Origin: Cytophagales bacterium Alg240-R148
Lineage (GTDB): Bacteria; Bacteroidota; Bacteroidia; Cytophagales; Cyclobacteriaceae
Assembly (NCBI GenBank): GCA_900537185.1
Contig: LS999826.1
Coordinates: 372,001-436,000, forward strand
Direction: 5' to 3'
DNA: 64,000 nt
Notes under the pieces: model-generated
The model's input: only the letters and a program-made list of their open reading frames with translations
Told to the model about the DNA's origin: nothing
Databases searched by the model: none
In this document: positions 15,920 through 23,487 of the stretch, piece by piece
How positions within the stretch are numbered: position 1 is the stretch's first letter
Layout: each line of letters opens with the position of its first letter
Position numbers and translations under genes: made by a program

Positions 15920-16276
15920 ATGCTATCTGCAGAAAATATTGTTTTAACCGATAGTAAAAAGCTTAAAAAGCTTTTTAGAAGGACCAATAAAAATACCGAA
16001 CGTATTTTACACGGGTTGGTGTCCATTTCTTATGAGTTGGCACCAGGCCTTCAGCTTCAATATAAAAATGAAAATTGGAGTGCGTTAAAAGAAAGCATCA
16101 AGTTCATTTTTGACATCTATACCAATTTTGCTTCTAAAGAACTTGAAGAGAAATTAAAAAGGTTGATGGTATTGACTAGCAAGCAGTCAAATAATGACGA
16201 GCTAAGTGAGATTATCTTAGAAATGGAACACTTAAGTAAGGATGTGAAGGGAGATGTAGAACGGTTTCTACTATGA
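15920..16276 (+). CDS. Hpt-fold-like protein lacking the phosphoacceptor histidine, paralogue A
   Basis: The frame can be read from TTG 15839, but that lies inside the promoter; ATG 15920 (MLSAENIVLTDSKKL) aligns with the paralogues and gives 118 residues. The pattern (helix, ILHGLVSISYELAP, KNENW, a kink, a long helix pair, EMEHLSKDV) follows Hpt domains of phosphorelays. Where Hpt proteins have HxxKG, this has KFIFD (residues about 59-63), so it should not accept phosphate there. LHG near residue 31 is shared with paralogues B and D. It is probably a cytosolic helical bundle. Partner and role are unknown. Confidence 0.65.
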   Translation: MLSAENIVLTDSKKLKKLFRRTNKNTERILHGLVSISYELAPGLQLQYKNENWSALKESIKFIFDIYTNFASKELEEKLKRLMVLTSKQSNNDELSEIILEMEHLSKDVKGDVERFLL

Positions 16277-16306
16277 GGAACTTGAGTAACCTTTTACTAT
16301 AAACTG

Positions 16307-16320
16307 AATGTTGGCTTTTA
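16307..16320 (+). repeat. conserved 3' motif AATGTTGGCTTTTA after paralogue A
   Basis: It lies 31 bases after the stop and just before the terminator. Near-identical copies follow paralogues B (17045), C (19653) and D (23895). Confidence 0.55.
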
Positions 16321-16336
16321 TTTTATAGTGTATGCG

Positions 16337-16365
16337 AAACCCCACTTTTGAGTGGGGTTTTCTTT
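16337..16365 (+). terminator. terminator after Hpt-like paralogue A
   Basis: Perfect 9-bp stem AAACCCCAC/GTGGGGTTT with a TTTTGA loop, followed by T-rich sequence. Confidence 0.85.
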
Positions 16366-16540
16366 TTTATACCTTTTTTTTCCTCCTATGTATTGTTGGG
16401 TTCGTTTTTGGTATTCAGGGTAAACAACATCGTTGGGTTCCTTAATTGAAGCGCCGTGTTTTTTGTAAAGACCCTAGCTCCCCAAATGTCCTTTCCTCTA
16501 AGTTAATTGTTGGGCAAACCAATCTTTAATTTGGATAACA
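16366..16540. other. gene-free spacer between Hpt-like copies A and B
   Basis: About 175 bases with no supported gene or clear structure up to the palindrome at 16541. Confidence 0.4.
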
Positions 16541-16555
16541 GTCCCAAATTGGGAT
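16541..16555 (+). promoter_or_regulatory. GTCCC-N5-GGGAC-type palindrome with sigma-54-like promoter (copy 3)
   Basis: GTCCCAAATTGGGAT, one mismatch at the last base. TGGTCT begins at 16608 (53 bases on), TGGCATATAG at 16620, and the start codon is at 16652. Confidence 0.7.
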
Positions 16556-16651
16556 AAAGTCTAAAAATAAAACCTTGTTTAAGCTCAAATTTGGCAGATT
16601 TTAGGTTTGGTCTGATTTCTGGCATATAGTTTATCAAACATTGCTAATAAG

Positions 16652-17026
16652 ATGACTACAGAAAATCAATCGACAATCGACAATAAAAAACTTAGGAGGC
16701 TTTTTAAGAAAAATAACAAAGCCACCGAAAGTATTTTACATGGTATGGTTTCGATTGCTTATGAAAAGGCACCTGCGCTGAAAAACCAGTACGAGCAAAA
16801 AGATTGGGAAGGGTTTTTTCAGAATGCCAATTTTATTGGCGGCATATACCAGCAGTTGGTGAATAAAGAGGTAGATAAAAATATACAAAAGTTAAATAGG
16901 TTGGCTAGTAATAAATTGCCGTGTTCAGAATTAACGAACATGGTGGAGGAAATGGAACACCTCAGTAAGGACGTTGTAGCAGATGTGGAGCGTTATCTCC
17001 ACCGGGAGGATACTGGGGTGTTCTAA
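16652..17026 (+). CDS. Hpt-fold-like protein lacking the phosphoacceptor histidine, paralogue B
   Basis: The 124-residue helical protein is closely similar to paralogue A in DNKKLRRLFKK, ILHGMVSIAYEKAP and EMEHLSKDVVADVERYL. The Hpt phosphorylation motif position reads ANFIGG (about residues 59-64), with Asn in place of His but the glycine retained, so it is the copy closest to a canonical Hpt. KDWEGF before it fits the usual Hpt turn. There is no membrane segment. It is monocistronic, with its own palindrome promoter, 3' motif and terminator, and sits upstream of the DUF4212/symporter pair. Confidence 0.68.
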   Translation: MTTENQSTIDNKKLRRLFKKNNKATESILHGMVSIAYEKAPALKNQYEQKDWEGFFQNANFIGGIYQQLVNKEVDKNIQKLNRLASNKLPCSELTNMVEEMEHLSKDVVADVERYLHREDTGVF

Positions 17027-17044
17027 AATTTAAATTAAGATATG

Positions 17045-17060
17045 AATGTTGGCTTTATAT
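17045..17060 (+). repeat. conserved 3' motif AATGTTGGCTTTATAT after paralogue B
   Basis: It lies 18 bases after the stop and is identical over 16 bases to the copy after paralogue C. Confidence 0.6.
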
Positions 17061-17067
17061 GGTGTTA

Positions 17068-17097
17068 GGGGTTTCTGTAATGGAAATCCCTTTTTTT
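17068..17097 (+). terminator. terminator after Hpt-like paralogue B
   Basis: Stem GGGGTTTC/GGAAATCCC with one G-U pair, followed by seven T. Confidence 0.75.
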
Positions 17098-17168
17098 ATG
17101 CAAAGTTTTGGAACTGTAGCCTGAATTAACGATTTTCAAGGTCATTTTTTATCAAACTAACTACCACC

Positions 17169-17435
17169 ATGAATAAATTGCCTTCTTACAAAAAACGCTA
17201 CTGGCGTTCCAATATTAAATACTTGTTGGTATTGTTGTCCGTATGGTTTACGGTCTCCTATGTTTTCGGAATTGTGTTCGTAGATACACTCAATCAAATT
17301 AAGATTGGTGGATTTAAGTTGGGCTTTTGGTTTGCCCAACAAGGGTCAATCTTTGTATTTGTCTTACTCATTTTTATTTACGTGGGTCTCATGAATAAAC
17401 TGGACGCAGATTACCATAAAAAGGAGGAAGAGTAA
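17169..17435 (+). CDS. DUF4212-family small subunit of a sodium:solute symporter
   Basis: The 88-residue protein has two membrane helices (about 18-38 and 57-77), a positively charged N-terminus (YKKRYWRSNIKYL) and an acidic Lys/Glu tail, as in the DUF4212 family that accompanies SSS-type symporters. It is probably an accessory subunit or stabiliser of the permease. Its stop codon overlaps the start of the permease gene by one base (TAATG), so the two are translationally coupled. Confidence 0.88.
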   Translation: MNKLPSYKKRYWRSNIKYLLVLLSVWFTVSYVFGIVFVDTLNQIKIGGFKLGFWFAQQGSIFVFVLLIFIYVGLMNKLDADYHKKEEE

Positions 17436-19111
17436 TGGAAGGTTGGGATATTCAAATTTGGACTTATGTAATTGTTGGATTTACATTTGCCTTGTACATT
17501 GGGATTGCAATATGGAGCAAAGCAGGATCCACTGGTGAGTTTTATGTAGCGGGAAAGGGTGTCTCTCCTTTGGCCAACGGCATGGCTACAGCGGCAGACT
17601 GGATGTCGGCAGCTTCTTTTATTTCAATGGCTGGTTTAATAGCTTTTTCTGGATATGATGGTTCTGTGTATTTAATGGGCTGGACGGGTGGCTACGTTTT
17701 GTTGGCACTTTTGTTAGCACCTTACCTCAGAAAATTCGGGAAATTTACAGTGCCTGATTTCATTGGCGAGCGCTATTATTCTAACACTGCCAGAACGGTA
17801 GCGGTGGTATGTGCATTGTTTGTTTCTTTTACTTATATATCTGGTCAGATGCGTGGAGTAGGTGTTGTGTTTTCTAGGTTTTTAGAAGTGGACGTCAATA
17901 TGGGTGTAATCATTGGCATGTTGATGGTGTTTTTTTACGCCGTTATGGGTGGGATGAAAGGAATAACCTATACCCAGGTAGCGCAGTATTGTATACTGAT
18001 TTTTGCGTTTTTGGTACCGGCCATATTTATTTCAATTTTAATGACAGGGAATGCCATTCCTCAAATTGGTTTTGGAAGTACACTTTCTGACGGCACTTAT
18101 TTGTTAGATAAGTTAGATGGTTTGCAATCAGAGTTGGGCTTTGGCGTGTATACAGAAGGGGTGAAATCTAAATGGGATGTTTTTTGTATCACAGCAGCAT
18201 TAATGTTTGGAACGGCCGGATTGCCTCATGTTATCGTTCGGTTTTTTACTGTGAAAAAGGTAAAAGACGCTAGAAAATCTGCTGGTTACGCATTGTTGTT
18301 CATCGCTATTTTATATACCACAGCTCCGGCCATTGCAGTTTTTGCAAAAACCAATTTAATACATACCGTAAGCAACCAAGAATATAGTTCTATGCCAGAT
18401 TGGTTTTCGAAATGGGAAGAAACCGGTTTGATTAATTTTCAAGACAAGAATGGAGACGGCAAAATTCAATTTGTTGGGAGCGATCAAAATGAACTTATAA
18501 TTGACAACGACATAATGGTATTGGCCAATCCAGAAATTGCCAAGCTACCAGATTGGGTAGTTGCATTAGTGGCAGCCGGAGGTTTGGCCGCTGCTTTGTC
18601 TACTGCTGCTGGTTTGTTGTTGGTAATTAGTTCTTCCGTTTCGCATGATTTGTTAAAGAAACAATGGATGCCCAACATTACGGAAAAACAAGAATTAAAA
18701 TATGCCAGGATATCAGCTGGTTTTGCAGTATTGTGTGCGGGTTATTTTGGTATGTATCCTCCCGGTTATGTGGCAGCCACAGTGGCCATTGCGTTTGGAT
18801 TGGCCGCAGCTTCTTTTTTCCCAGCAATTATTTTAGGGATTTTTAGTAAAAAAATGAATAAAGAAGGAGCAGTTGCCGGAATGGTCGTTGGTATTTTGAG
18901 CACTTCAGCCTACATCCTTTATTTTAAATTTATAAATGTTGAGGCCAATGTTGCAAGCAATTGGCTGTTTGGAGTTTCTCCAGAAGGATTTGGAACGGTA
19001 GGCATGTTATTAAATTTCATTACTTCCTTTGTGGTTATGAAGCTGACCCCACCGGTAGATCAGGAAATTGTTGATTTGGTAGAAGACATCCGAGTTCCTG
19101 ATCCGGTATAA
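17435..19111 (+). CDS. sodium:solute symporter (SSS family), ActP-like
   Basis: This 558-residue permease has about 13 membrane helices and the SSS signature region (FYVAGKGVSPLANGMATAAD near residue 32), the motif found in acetate/propionate ActP-type and VC_2705-like carriers. An insertion near residues 290-365 (DKNGDGKIQFVG) resembles a short EF-hand-like loop between helices. Together with the DUF4212 subunit it probably imports a short carboxylate with Na+. No acetyl-CoA synthetase gene is visible nearby, so the substrate is inferred only from the family. Confidence 0.85.
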   Translation: MEGWDIQIWTYVIVGFTFALYIGIAIWSKAGSTGEFYVAGKGVSPLANGMATAADWMSAASFISMAGLIAFSGYDGSVYLMGWTGGYVLLALLLAPYLRKFGKFTVPDFIGERYYSNTARTVAVVCALFVSFTYISGQMRGVGVVFSRFLEVDVNMGVIIGMLMVFFYAVMGGMKGITYTQVAQYCILIFAFLVPAIFISILMTGNAIPQIGFGSTLSDGTYLLDKLDGLQSELGFGVYTEGVKSKWDVFCITAALMFGTAGLPHVIVRFFTVKKVKDARKSAGYALLFIAILYTTAPAIAVFAKTNLIHTVSNQEYSSMPDWFSKWEETGLINFQDKNGDGKIQFVGSDQNELIIDNDIMVLANPEIAKLPDWVVALVAAGGLAAALSTAAGLLLVISSSVSHDLLKKQWMPNITEKQELKYARISAGFAVLCAGYFGMYPPGYVAATVAIAFGLAAASFFPAIILGIFSKKMNKEGAVAGMVVGILSTSAYILYFKFINVEANVASNWLFGVSPEGFGTVGMLLNFITSFVVMKLTPPVDQEIVDLVEDIRVPDPV

Positions 19112-19155
19112 TTTTTCAGAATTGGTTTTAATTGGAGACTACATTTGGAACAAAT

Positions 19156-19170
19156 GTCCCATTATGGGAA
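19156..19170 (+). promoter_or_regulatory. GTCCC-N5-GGGAC-type palindrome with sigma-54-like promoter (copy 4)
   Basis: GTCCCATTATGGGAA, one mismatch. TGGTAC begins at 19223 (53 bases on), TGGCATAG at 19235, and the start codon is at 19263. Confidence 0.7.
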
Positions 19171-19262
19171 CTGTGCCAAATGAAAAACCCTTAATGCGTT
19201 CAGTATTAGGGGTTTTTCTTTTTGGTACAATTACTGGCATAGTATAACCAAACACTATTGCT

Positions 19263-19628
19263 ATGATCTCAGAAAATAAATTCGAATTAATCAGTCTTCC
19301 AAAAATAAGTGAAATGTTTGACGGAGACACCGCTATTGTAGAGCAAGTATTACTAGGGCTTGGTCATACTGCATCTGAAAAAGCAATCGATTTGAAAAGG
19401 AGTTATTTGAGAAAGAATTGGAGCGAATTGCAAAGTAACTCTAGATTTATGGGGTCTGTGTACAAAAAGGTAGGAACGCCTAAACTAAACAGTGCTATTA
19501 TCAGGCTAAATCAGTTGGTAGAGGAAAAACGTCACAACGACGAATTAAGAAAAATAGTGTTTGAATTGGAGCATCTAAGCTGTGCTATGGCACGTGAAGT
19601 AGAGACTTATTTTGAGGTAACGGCTTAG
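19263..19628 (+). CDS. Hpt-fold-like protein lacking the phosphoacceptor histidine, paralogue C
   Basis: The 121-residue protein is the copy whose N-terminal half looks most like a true Hpt domain: ISEMFDGDTAIVEQVLLG, then KNWSELQSNSRFMGSVYKKVG, then a long helix and ELEHLSCAMAREVETYF. The expected histidine is Arg (SRFMGS). It lacks the LHG of the other three copies. It is a cytosolic helical bundle and probably a binding or decoy protein rather than a phosphotransferase. It follows the symporter gene by 151 bases but has its own palindrome promoter, 3' motif and terminator. Confidence 0.68.
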   Translation: MISENKFELISLPKISEMFDGDTAIVEQVLLGLGHTASEKAIDLKRSYLRKNWSELQSNSRFMGSVYKKVGTPKLNSAIIRLNQLVEEKRHNDELRKIVFELEHLSCAMAREVETYFEVTA

Positions 19629-19652
19629 ATGCTTATTTAGAAGAGACGTTTA

Positions 19653-19668
19653 AATGTTGGCTTTATAT
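19653..19668 (+). repeat. conserved 3' motif AATGTTGGCTTTATAT after paralogue C
   Basis: It lies 24 bases after the stop and is identical to the copy at 17045. Confidence 0.6.
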
Positions 19669-19682
19669 AATTTTAACGGTTT

Positions 19683-19712
19683 GACCCTGTCTGAGGACAG
19701 GGTCTTTTTTTG
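19683..19712 (+). terminator. terminator after Hpt-like paralogue C
   Basis: Perfect 9-bp stem GACCCTGTC/GACAGGGTC with a TGAG loop, then T-run. Confidence 0.88.
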
Positions 19713-19770
19713 TCCATAAAATTATTCAGCCAAGCCAATTTTATTGGCCTTTCCATACGTACTACTTGTG

Positions 19771-20406
19771 TTATTTTTTCTTCTTCTTAATAGAGTCTAT
19801 GAACTTAGCCCAATTGAATGGGTTGGTGAGGGTGTTGGTTCTTGGACCATACCGATCGTTTTGAAAATACAATTGGCTGTTGATGTAGTTTCTATAGTTC
19901 ATGGCGCCATCCATTGGTGTGTTTTGCATCATGTAGGCCAATAGCTCTGCATTCATATGGTCGTTGTCGATTTGACCGGCATCCAAAGGAATGTTAAGTG
20001 CCAATACTGCTTCTTTAAACATTTGCTCTGTCGGGAATGGCATGATTTCAACTGCTTCCAAAAAGGTGGTATCCGCAACCATGTTGATAATTAAAGTGAC
20101 ATTGTCTCCAAGGTCGTTATTTTCTTCCACGATATAGTGTTGTTTTTTATAACCTACGCTACTGAATACAACACTGTCTCCGATAAATACAGGCATAGAA
20201 AAATAGCCAAGGTAATTGGTAGTTGTACCTCGCCCAGCTTTGGGAACATAAACGTGCGCTCCTGGAAGTCCATTTTCAGATTCATTCTCTACTACAATTC
20301 CGGATAATTGGATGATTTTCCTTTTTTGAGCCGATGATTCTTCTGATAACAATGCGAAAGTCATTGTCAGAAGTACAACGGTAAACAGCTTAAAATTCCT
20401 CTTCAT
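19771..20406 (-). CDS. exported protein with carboxypeptidase-like regulatory domain
   Basis: The 211-residue protein starts with a signal peptide (FKLFTVVLLTMTFALLSEESSAQ). Residues 35-115 match a carboxypeptidase D regulatory-like beta sandwich (LSGIVVENESENGLPGAHVY, TNYLGYFSM, SSVGYKKQ). The remainder is helical with a basic Lys tail. In Bacteroidota such proteins sit at the periplasm or outer membrane, often as orphan relatives of the N-terminal domain of TonB receptors. It diverges from the ArsR gene. No partner receptor is adjacent. Confidence 0.8.
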   Translation of the reverse strand: MKRNFKLFTVVLLTMTFALLSEESSAQKRKIIQLSGIVVENESENGLPGAHVYVPKAGRGTTTNYLGYFSMPVFIGDSVVFSSVGYKKQHYIVEENNDLGDNVTLIINMVADTTFLEAVEIMPFPTEQMFKEAVLALNIPLDAGQIDNDHMNAELLAYMMQNTPMDGAMNYRNYINSQLYFQNDRYGPRTNTLTNPFNWAKFIDSIKKKKK

Positions 20407-20500
20407 ATTTCCCTTACATCAAATTTTAAAAACTCGAAATTACCACAACTGGAGTAATTATAACAATAAAATCAGGATATAATTTTAATTTATTTATACT

Positions 20501-20516
20501 TTTACTTAAGAGTAAA
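20501..20516 (+). promoter_or_regulatory. TTTACT-N4-AGTAAA palindrome upstream of ArsR-type gene
   Basis: A perfect 6-4-6 inverted repeat six bases before the start codon at 20523, well placed for autorepression by the ArsR-type protein. This is inferred from position only. Confidence 0.45.
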
Positions 20517-20522
20517 GGATAT

Positions 20523-20909
20523 ATGAGGATTAAAAATGTTTCAATTGCAGTAGGTTGCCAAATATTTAAGGCCATTTCCGAAGAGCCCAGGGTGCGCATT
20601 TTGAATCTTATTTTGGAAAATAGAGAAATGTGTATATCGGACTTGGAAATTATCTTTGATTTTACTCAGTCCAAGACTTCTCGGCACATGACCTACCTAA
20701 AAAATGCTGGCATTTTGGCGACAAGAAAAGACGAACAATTTGTCTTTTATTATATCAAAGAAGAAGTAAAGGAGATAGTAAAACAAGTTTTTTCATTTTT
20801 ATCAAAAGACGCTCAATTAAAACAAGATTTGGAAATATATAAAACTTTATACTCCAATAGAGAATTGGTTAAAAATAAGTTCGAATCTAGAATTTGGTGG
20901 GGCAAATAA
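20523..20909 (+). CDS. ArsR-family winged-helix transcriptional regulator
   Basis: The 128-residue protein has the ArsR winged-helix layout: FKAISEEPRVRILNLIL helix, MCISDLEIIFDFTQSKTSRHMTYLKNAGIL recognition region, and a wing around RKDEQFVFYYIK. No metal-binding ELCVCD-type motif is present, so it may sense something other than metal or act redox-independently. It lies 6 bases upstream of the HAD hydrolase gene, probably in one transcript, and is divergent from the exported protein at 19771. Confidence 0.87.
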   Translation: MRIKNVSIAVGCQIFKAISEEPRVRILNLILENREMCISDLEIIFDFTQSKTSRHMTYLKNAGILATRKDEQFVFYYIKEEVKEIVKQVFSFLSKDAQLKQDLEIYKTLYSNRELVKNKFESRIWWGK

Positions 20910-20915
20910 CACTTT

Positions 20916-21614
20916 ATGTACACTACTTTATTTTTCGACTTGGACCACACCTTGTGGGACTACAAAACAAATTCTGAAAAAACCTTGCTGCATCTATACG
21001 AGTACTTTGATTTGGAAAAATTAGGTATAGGAGCACCAAGTGCATTGTTTAATACCTTTGAAACGATCAATGAAGGGTTGTGGCGGTCTTTTGACCGCAT
21101 GGAAATTGACAAGACAGAATTGAGGAACAGACGTTTTGATAATATTCTCCAAACGCTGCTTCCAGAACATGGTCACTTAGCAAACCCCATGTCGGAATTG
21201 TTTTTAGAACACTGTCCTAAAATGGGGTGTCTTATGCATGGTGCGGCAGAAGTGTTGCTGTACCTAAAGGAGAAATACAACCTTTCAATAATAACCAATG
21301 GCTTCGACGATACCCAAAGTACAAAGTTGAAACATGCTGGAATAGACCATTTTTTTGACTACCTCATTACCTCAGATTCGTGTGGTGCAAAAAAGCCGGC
21401 CGTCGAAGTATTTGATTACGCTCTTCAGAAAAGCGGCACAACCAAAGACGAAGTGCTGTATGTGGGAGATAATTTTCATACGGATATTTTAGGGGCACAT
21501 GGAGCTGGTTGGCATACCATTTATTTCAATTCAAACAATTACCAACCTGCCATTGCAGAAAACGTAGCTACTTTTTCTATTGATTGTTTGACAGAACTAA
21601 GGAATATTCTGTAA
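20916..21614 (+). CDS. yjjG: YjjG-like HAD-superfamily nucleotidase
   Basis: The 232-residue HAD hydrolase has motif I FFDLDHTLWDY (nucleophile Asp8, acid Asp10), motif II IITNGFDD, a lysine in KKPAVEVFDYAL, and motif IV VGDNFHTDI. This set and length match YjjG, the pyrimidine 5'-nucleotidase that removes non-canonical nucleotides. The family match is good; the exact substrate is by analogy. It follows the ArsR gene closely. Confidence 0.83.
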   Translation: MYTTLFFDLDHTLWDYKTNSEKTLLHLYEYFDLEKLGIGAPSALFNTFETINEGLWRSFDRMEIDKTELRNRRFDNILQTLLPEHGHLANPMSELFLEHCPKMGCLMHGAAEVLLYLKEKYNLSIITNGFDDTQSTKLKHAGIDHFFDYLITSDSCGAKKPAVEVFDYALQKSGTTKDEVLYVGDNFHTDILGAHGAGWHTIYFNSNNYQPAIAENVATFSIDCLTELRNIL

Positions 21615-21683
21615 AACAGCTGGGAGAATGGTTTCTTTGTCGTAATTTTGCAGCAAATTAAGACACCAAAAAAATAAATAATT

Positions 21684-23309
21684 ATGTCTAAAGGATTTTT
21701 CACAGTTCCGGTTCCGGAAAATGAGCCAGTTTTGTCTTATGCTCCAGGAACCTCTGAAAGAGCAGCGTTAGAGTCAGCTCTAAAAGTAGCTAGGTCTAAA
21801 GAAATTGAAATCCCAATGTACATCGGGAGCGAAGCAGTTCGCACGGGTAACCTAGTACCAATGACACCTCCACACGACCACCAACACGTATTGGGTCATT
21901 TTCATATGGGAGATAAAAAACATGTGGAACAGGCGGTAAATGCCGCTTTGGAAGCCAAACCAGAATGGGAAGCGTTAAGTTGGGAGCAAAGAGCGGCTAT
22001 ATTTTTAAAAGCTGCTGATTTGGTTGCAGGCCCTTATAGAGCTAAAATAAATGCTGCTACCATGTTGTCCCAATCCAAGAATGCATACCAAGCTGAAATT
22101 GATGCCGCTTGTGAGTTTGCTGACTTTCTTAGGTTCAACGTGGCCTATATGACAGACATTTATAGCGAACAACCAGAGTCTTCTCCAGGGATTTGGAATA
22201 GGTTGGAGCACAGGCCTTTAGAAGGGTTTGTTTTCGCTATTACGCCATTTAATTTTACTGCCATTGCTGGTAATTTGCCTGCAGCACCTGCTTTAATGGG
22301 GAATACATGTATTTGGAAGCCAGCCTTTACGCAGGTTTATTCTGCTCAGGTAATCATGGAGATATTCCAAGAAGCTGGTTTGCCAGGTGGAGTTATCAAC
22401 TTGGTGTTAGTAGATGGACCAGATGCGGGAGATGTTGTATTCAACCACCCGGATTTCGCTGGTTTGCATTTTACCGGTTCTACTGGTGTTTTTCAGCACT
22501 TATGGAAGACCATTGGAGAAAACATTCATAAATATAAAACCTATCCAAGAATTGTTGGAGAAACAGGTGGTAAAGATTATGTGATTGCCCATCGCTCTGC
22601 TAATCCTAAGCAAGTGGCCACCGGTTTGGTTCGTGGTGCTTTTGAATACCAAGGGCAAAAATGTTCTGCAGCCTCTAGAGCCTATGTTCCTTCTAATATG
22701 TGGGAAGAAGTTAAAGGTTATATGGTAGAAGATCTGAAGTCCTTAAAAATGGGTGGAGTTGAAGATTTTTCAAATTTTGTAAATGCGGTAATAGACGAAA
22801 GGTCTTTTGATAAAATTGAAGGTTTTATAGCCCAAGTTAAAGAAGATCCTAAAACTGAAATTATTGCAGGTGGCGGATGTGATAAGTCCAAAGGTTATTT
22901 TGTTGAACCTACTGTTGTTCTAACAAAAGATGCCAAATCTAAAACCATGTGCGAAGAGATTTTTGGACCAGTTCTAACAATATTTGTTTACGATGAGAAT
23001 GATTTTGAGGGAGCATTGGATTTAGTGAATACTACATCGGACTATGCGTTGACAGGAGCTGTATTCTCTAAAGATAGGTATGCAATTGAATTGGCAACAA
23101 AGAAGCTGGCACATGCGTCTGGTAACTTTTACATCAATGACAAACCTACAGGAGCTGTTGTAGGACAACAACCTTTTGGGGGTTCTAGAGCTTCTGGAAC
23201 CAATGATAAGGCGGGTTCAGTGTTGAACTTGTTGAGATGGGTTTCGCCTCGAACAATAAAAGAGACGTTTGTAACACCTGAAGACTACCGTTACCCATTT
23301 TTAGGTTAG
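21684..23309 (+). CDS. pruA: 1-pyrroline-5-carboxylate dehydrogenase
   Basis: The 541-residue aldehyde dehydrogenase oxidises glutamate semialdehyde to glutamate with NAD+, the second step of proline breakdown. Catalytic Cys lies in YQGQKCSAASRAY and the general-base Glu in VGETGGKD. The start GFFTVPVPENEPVLSYAPG and the end TFVTPEDYRYPFLG are typical of the stand-alone P5C dehydrogenase of Bacteroidota. No proline dehydrogenase gene is next to it. Two hairpins follow; the second contains the regulatory palindrome of Hpt-like copy D. Confidence 0.92.
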   Translation: MSKGFFTVPVPENEPVLSYAPGTSERAALESALKVARSKEIEIPMYIGSEAVRTGNLVPMTPPHDHQHVLGHFHMGDKKHVEQAVNAALEAKPEWEALSWEQRAAIFLKAADLVAGPYRAKINAATMLSQSKNAYQAEIDAACEFADFLRFNVAYMTDIYSEQPESSPGIWNRLEHRPLEGFVFAITPFNFTAIAGNLPAAPALMGNTCIWKPAFTQVYSAQVIMEIFQEAGLPGGVINLVLVDGPDAGDVVFNHPDFAGLHFTGSTGVFQHLWKTIGENIHKYKTYPRIVGETGGKDYVIAHRSANPKQVATGLVRGAFEYQGQKCSAASRAYVPSNMWEEVKGYMVEDLKSLKMGGVEDFSNFVNAVIDERSFDKIEGFIAQVKEDPKTEIIAGGGCDKSKGYFVEPTVVLTKDAKSKTMCEEIFGPVLTIFVYDENDFEGALDLVNTTSDYALTGAVFSKDRYAIELATKKLAHASGNFYINDKPTGAVVGQQPFGGSRASGTNDKAGSVLNLLRWVSPRTIKETFVTPEDYRYPFLG

Positions 23310-23333
23310 TAACTCCGGGTTTTTGAGAATATT

Positions 23334-23364
23334 AAAAAAGGCTGTGTTATGCAGCCTTTTTTTT
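23334..23364 (+). terminator. terminator after P5C dehydrogenase gene
   Basis: A-run, stem GGCTG/CAGCC and an eight-T run; the A/T flanks extend the stem, so it may work in both directions. Confidence 0.85.
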
Positions 23365-23370
23365 GTGGCA

Positions 23371-23393
23371 GCCAGTCCCGTTTTGGGACTGGC
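23371..23393 (+). promoter_or_regulatory. extended GTCCC-N5-GGGAC palindrome, possible second terminator (copy 5)
   Basis: The core GTCCCGTTTTGGGAC (23375-23389) is perfect and sits inside a longer 9-bp inverted repeat GCCAGTCCC/GGGACTGGC, followed by T-run. As a regulatory site it has TGGAGC at 23441 (52 bases on) and TGGCA at 23461, before the start codon at 23488. It could also serve as a back-up terminator. Confidence 0.65.
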
Positions 23394-23487
23394 TGTTTTT
23401 TTTGGGATAATCGCACAACATAAAAGGCTGTTTTTTGCGTTGGAGCGTGTTTTTTTCAATTGGCATTGATTGTGCAATGGTGTTGGT

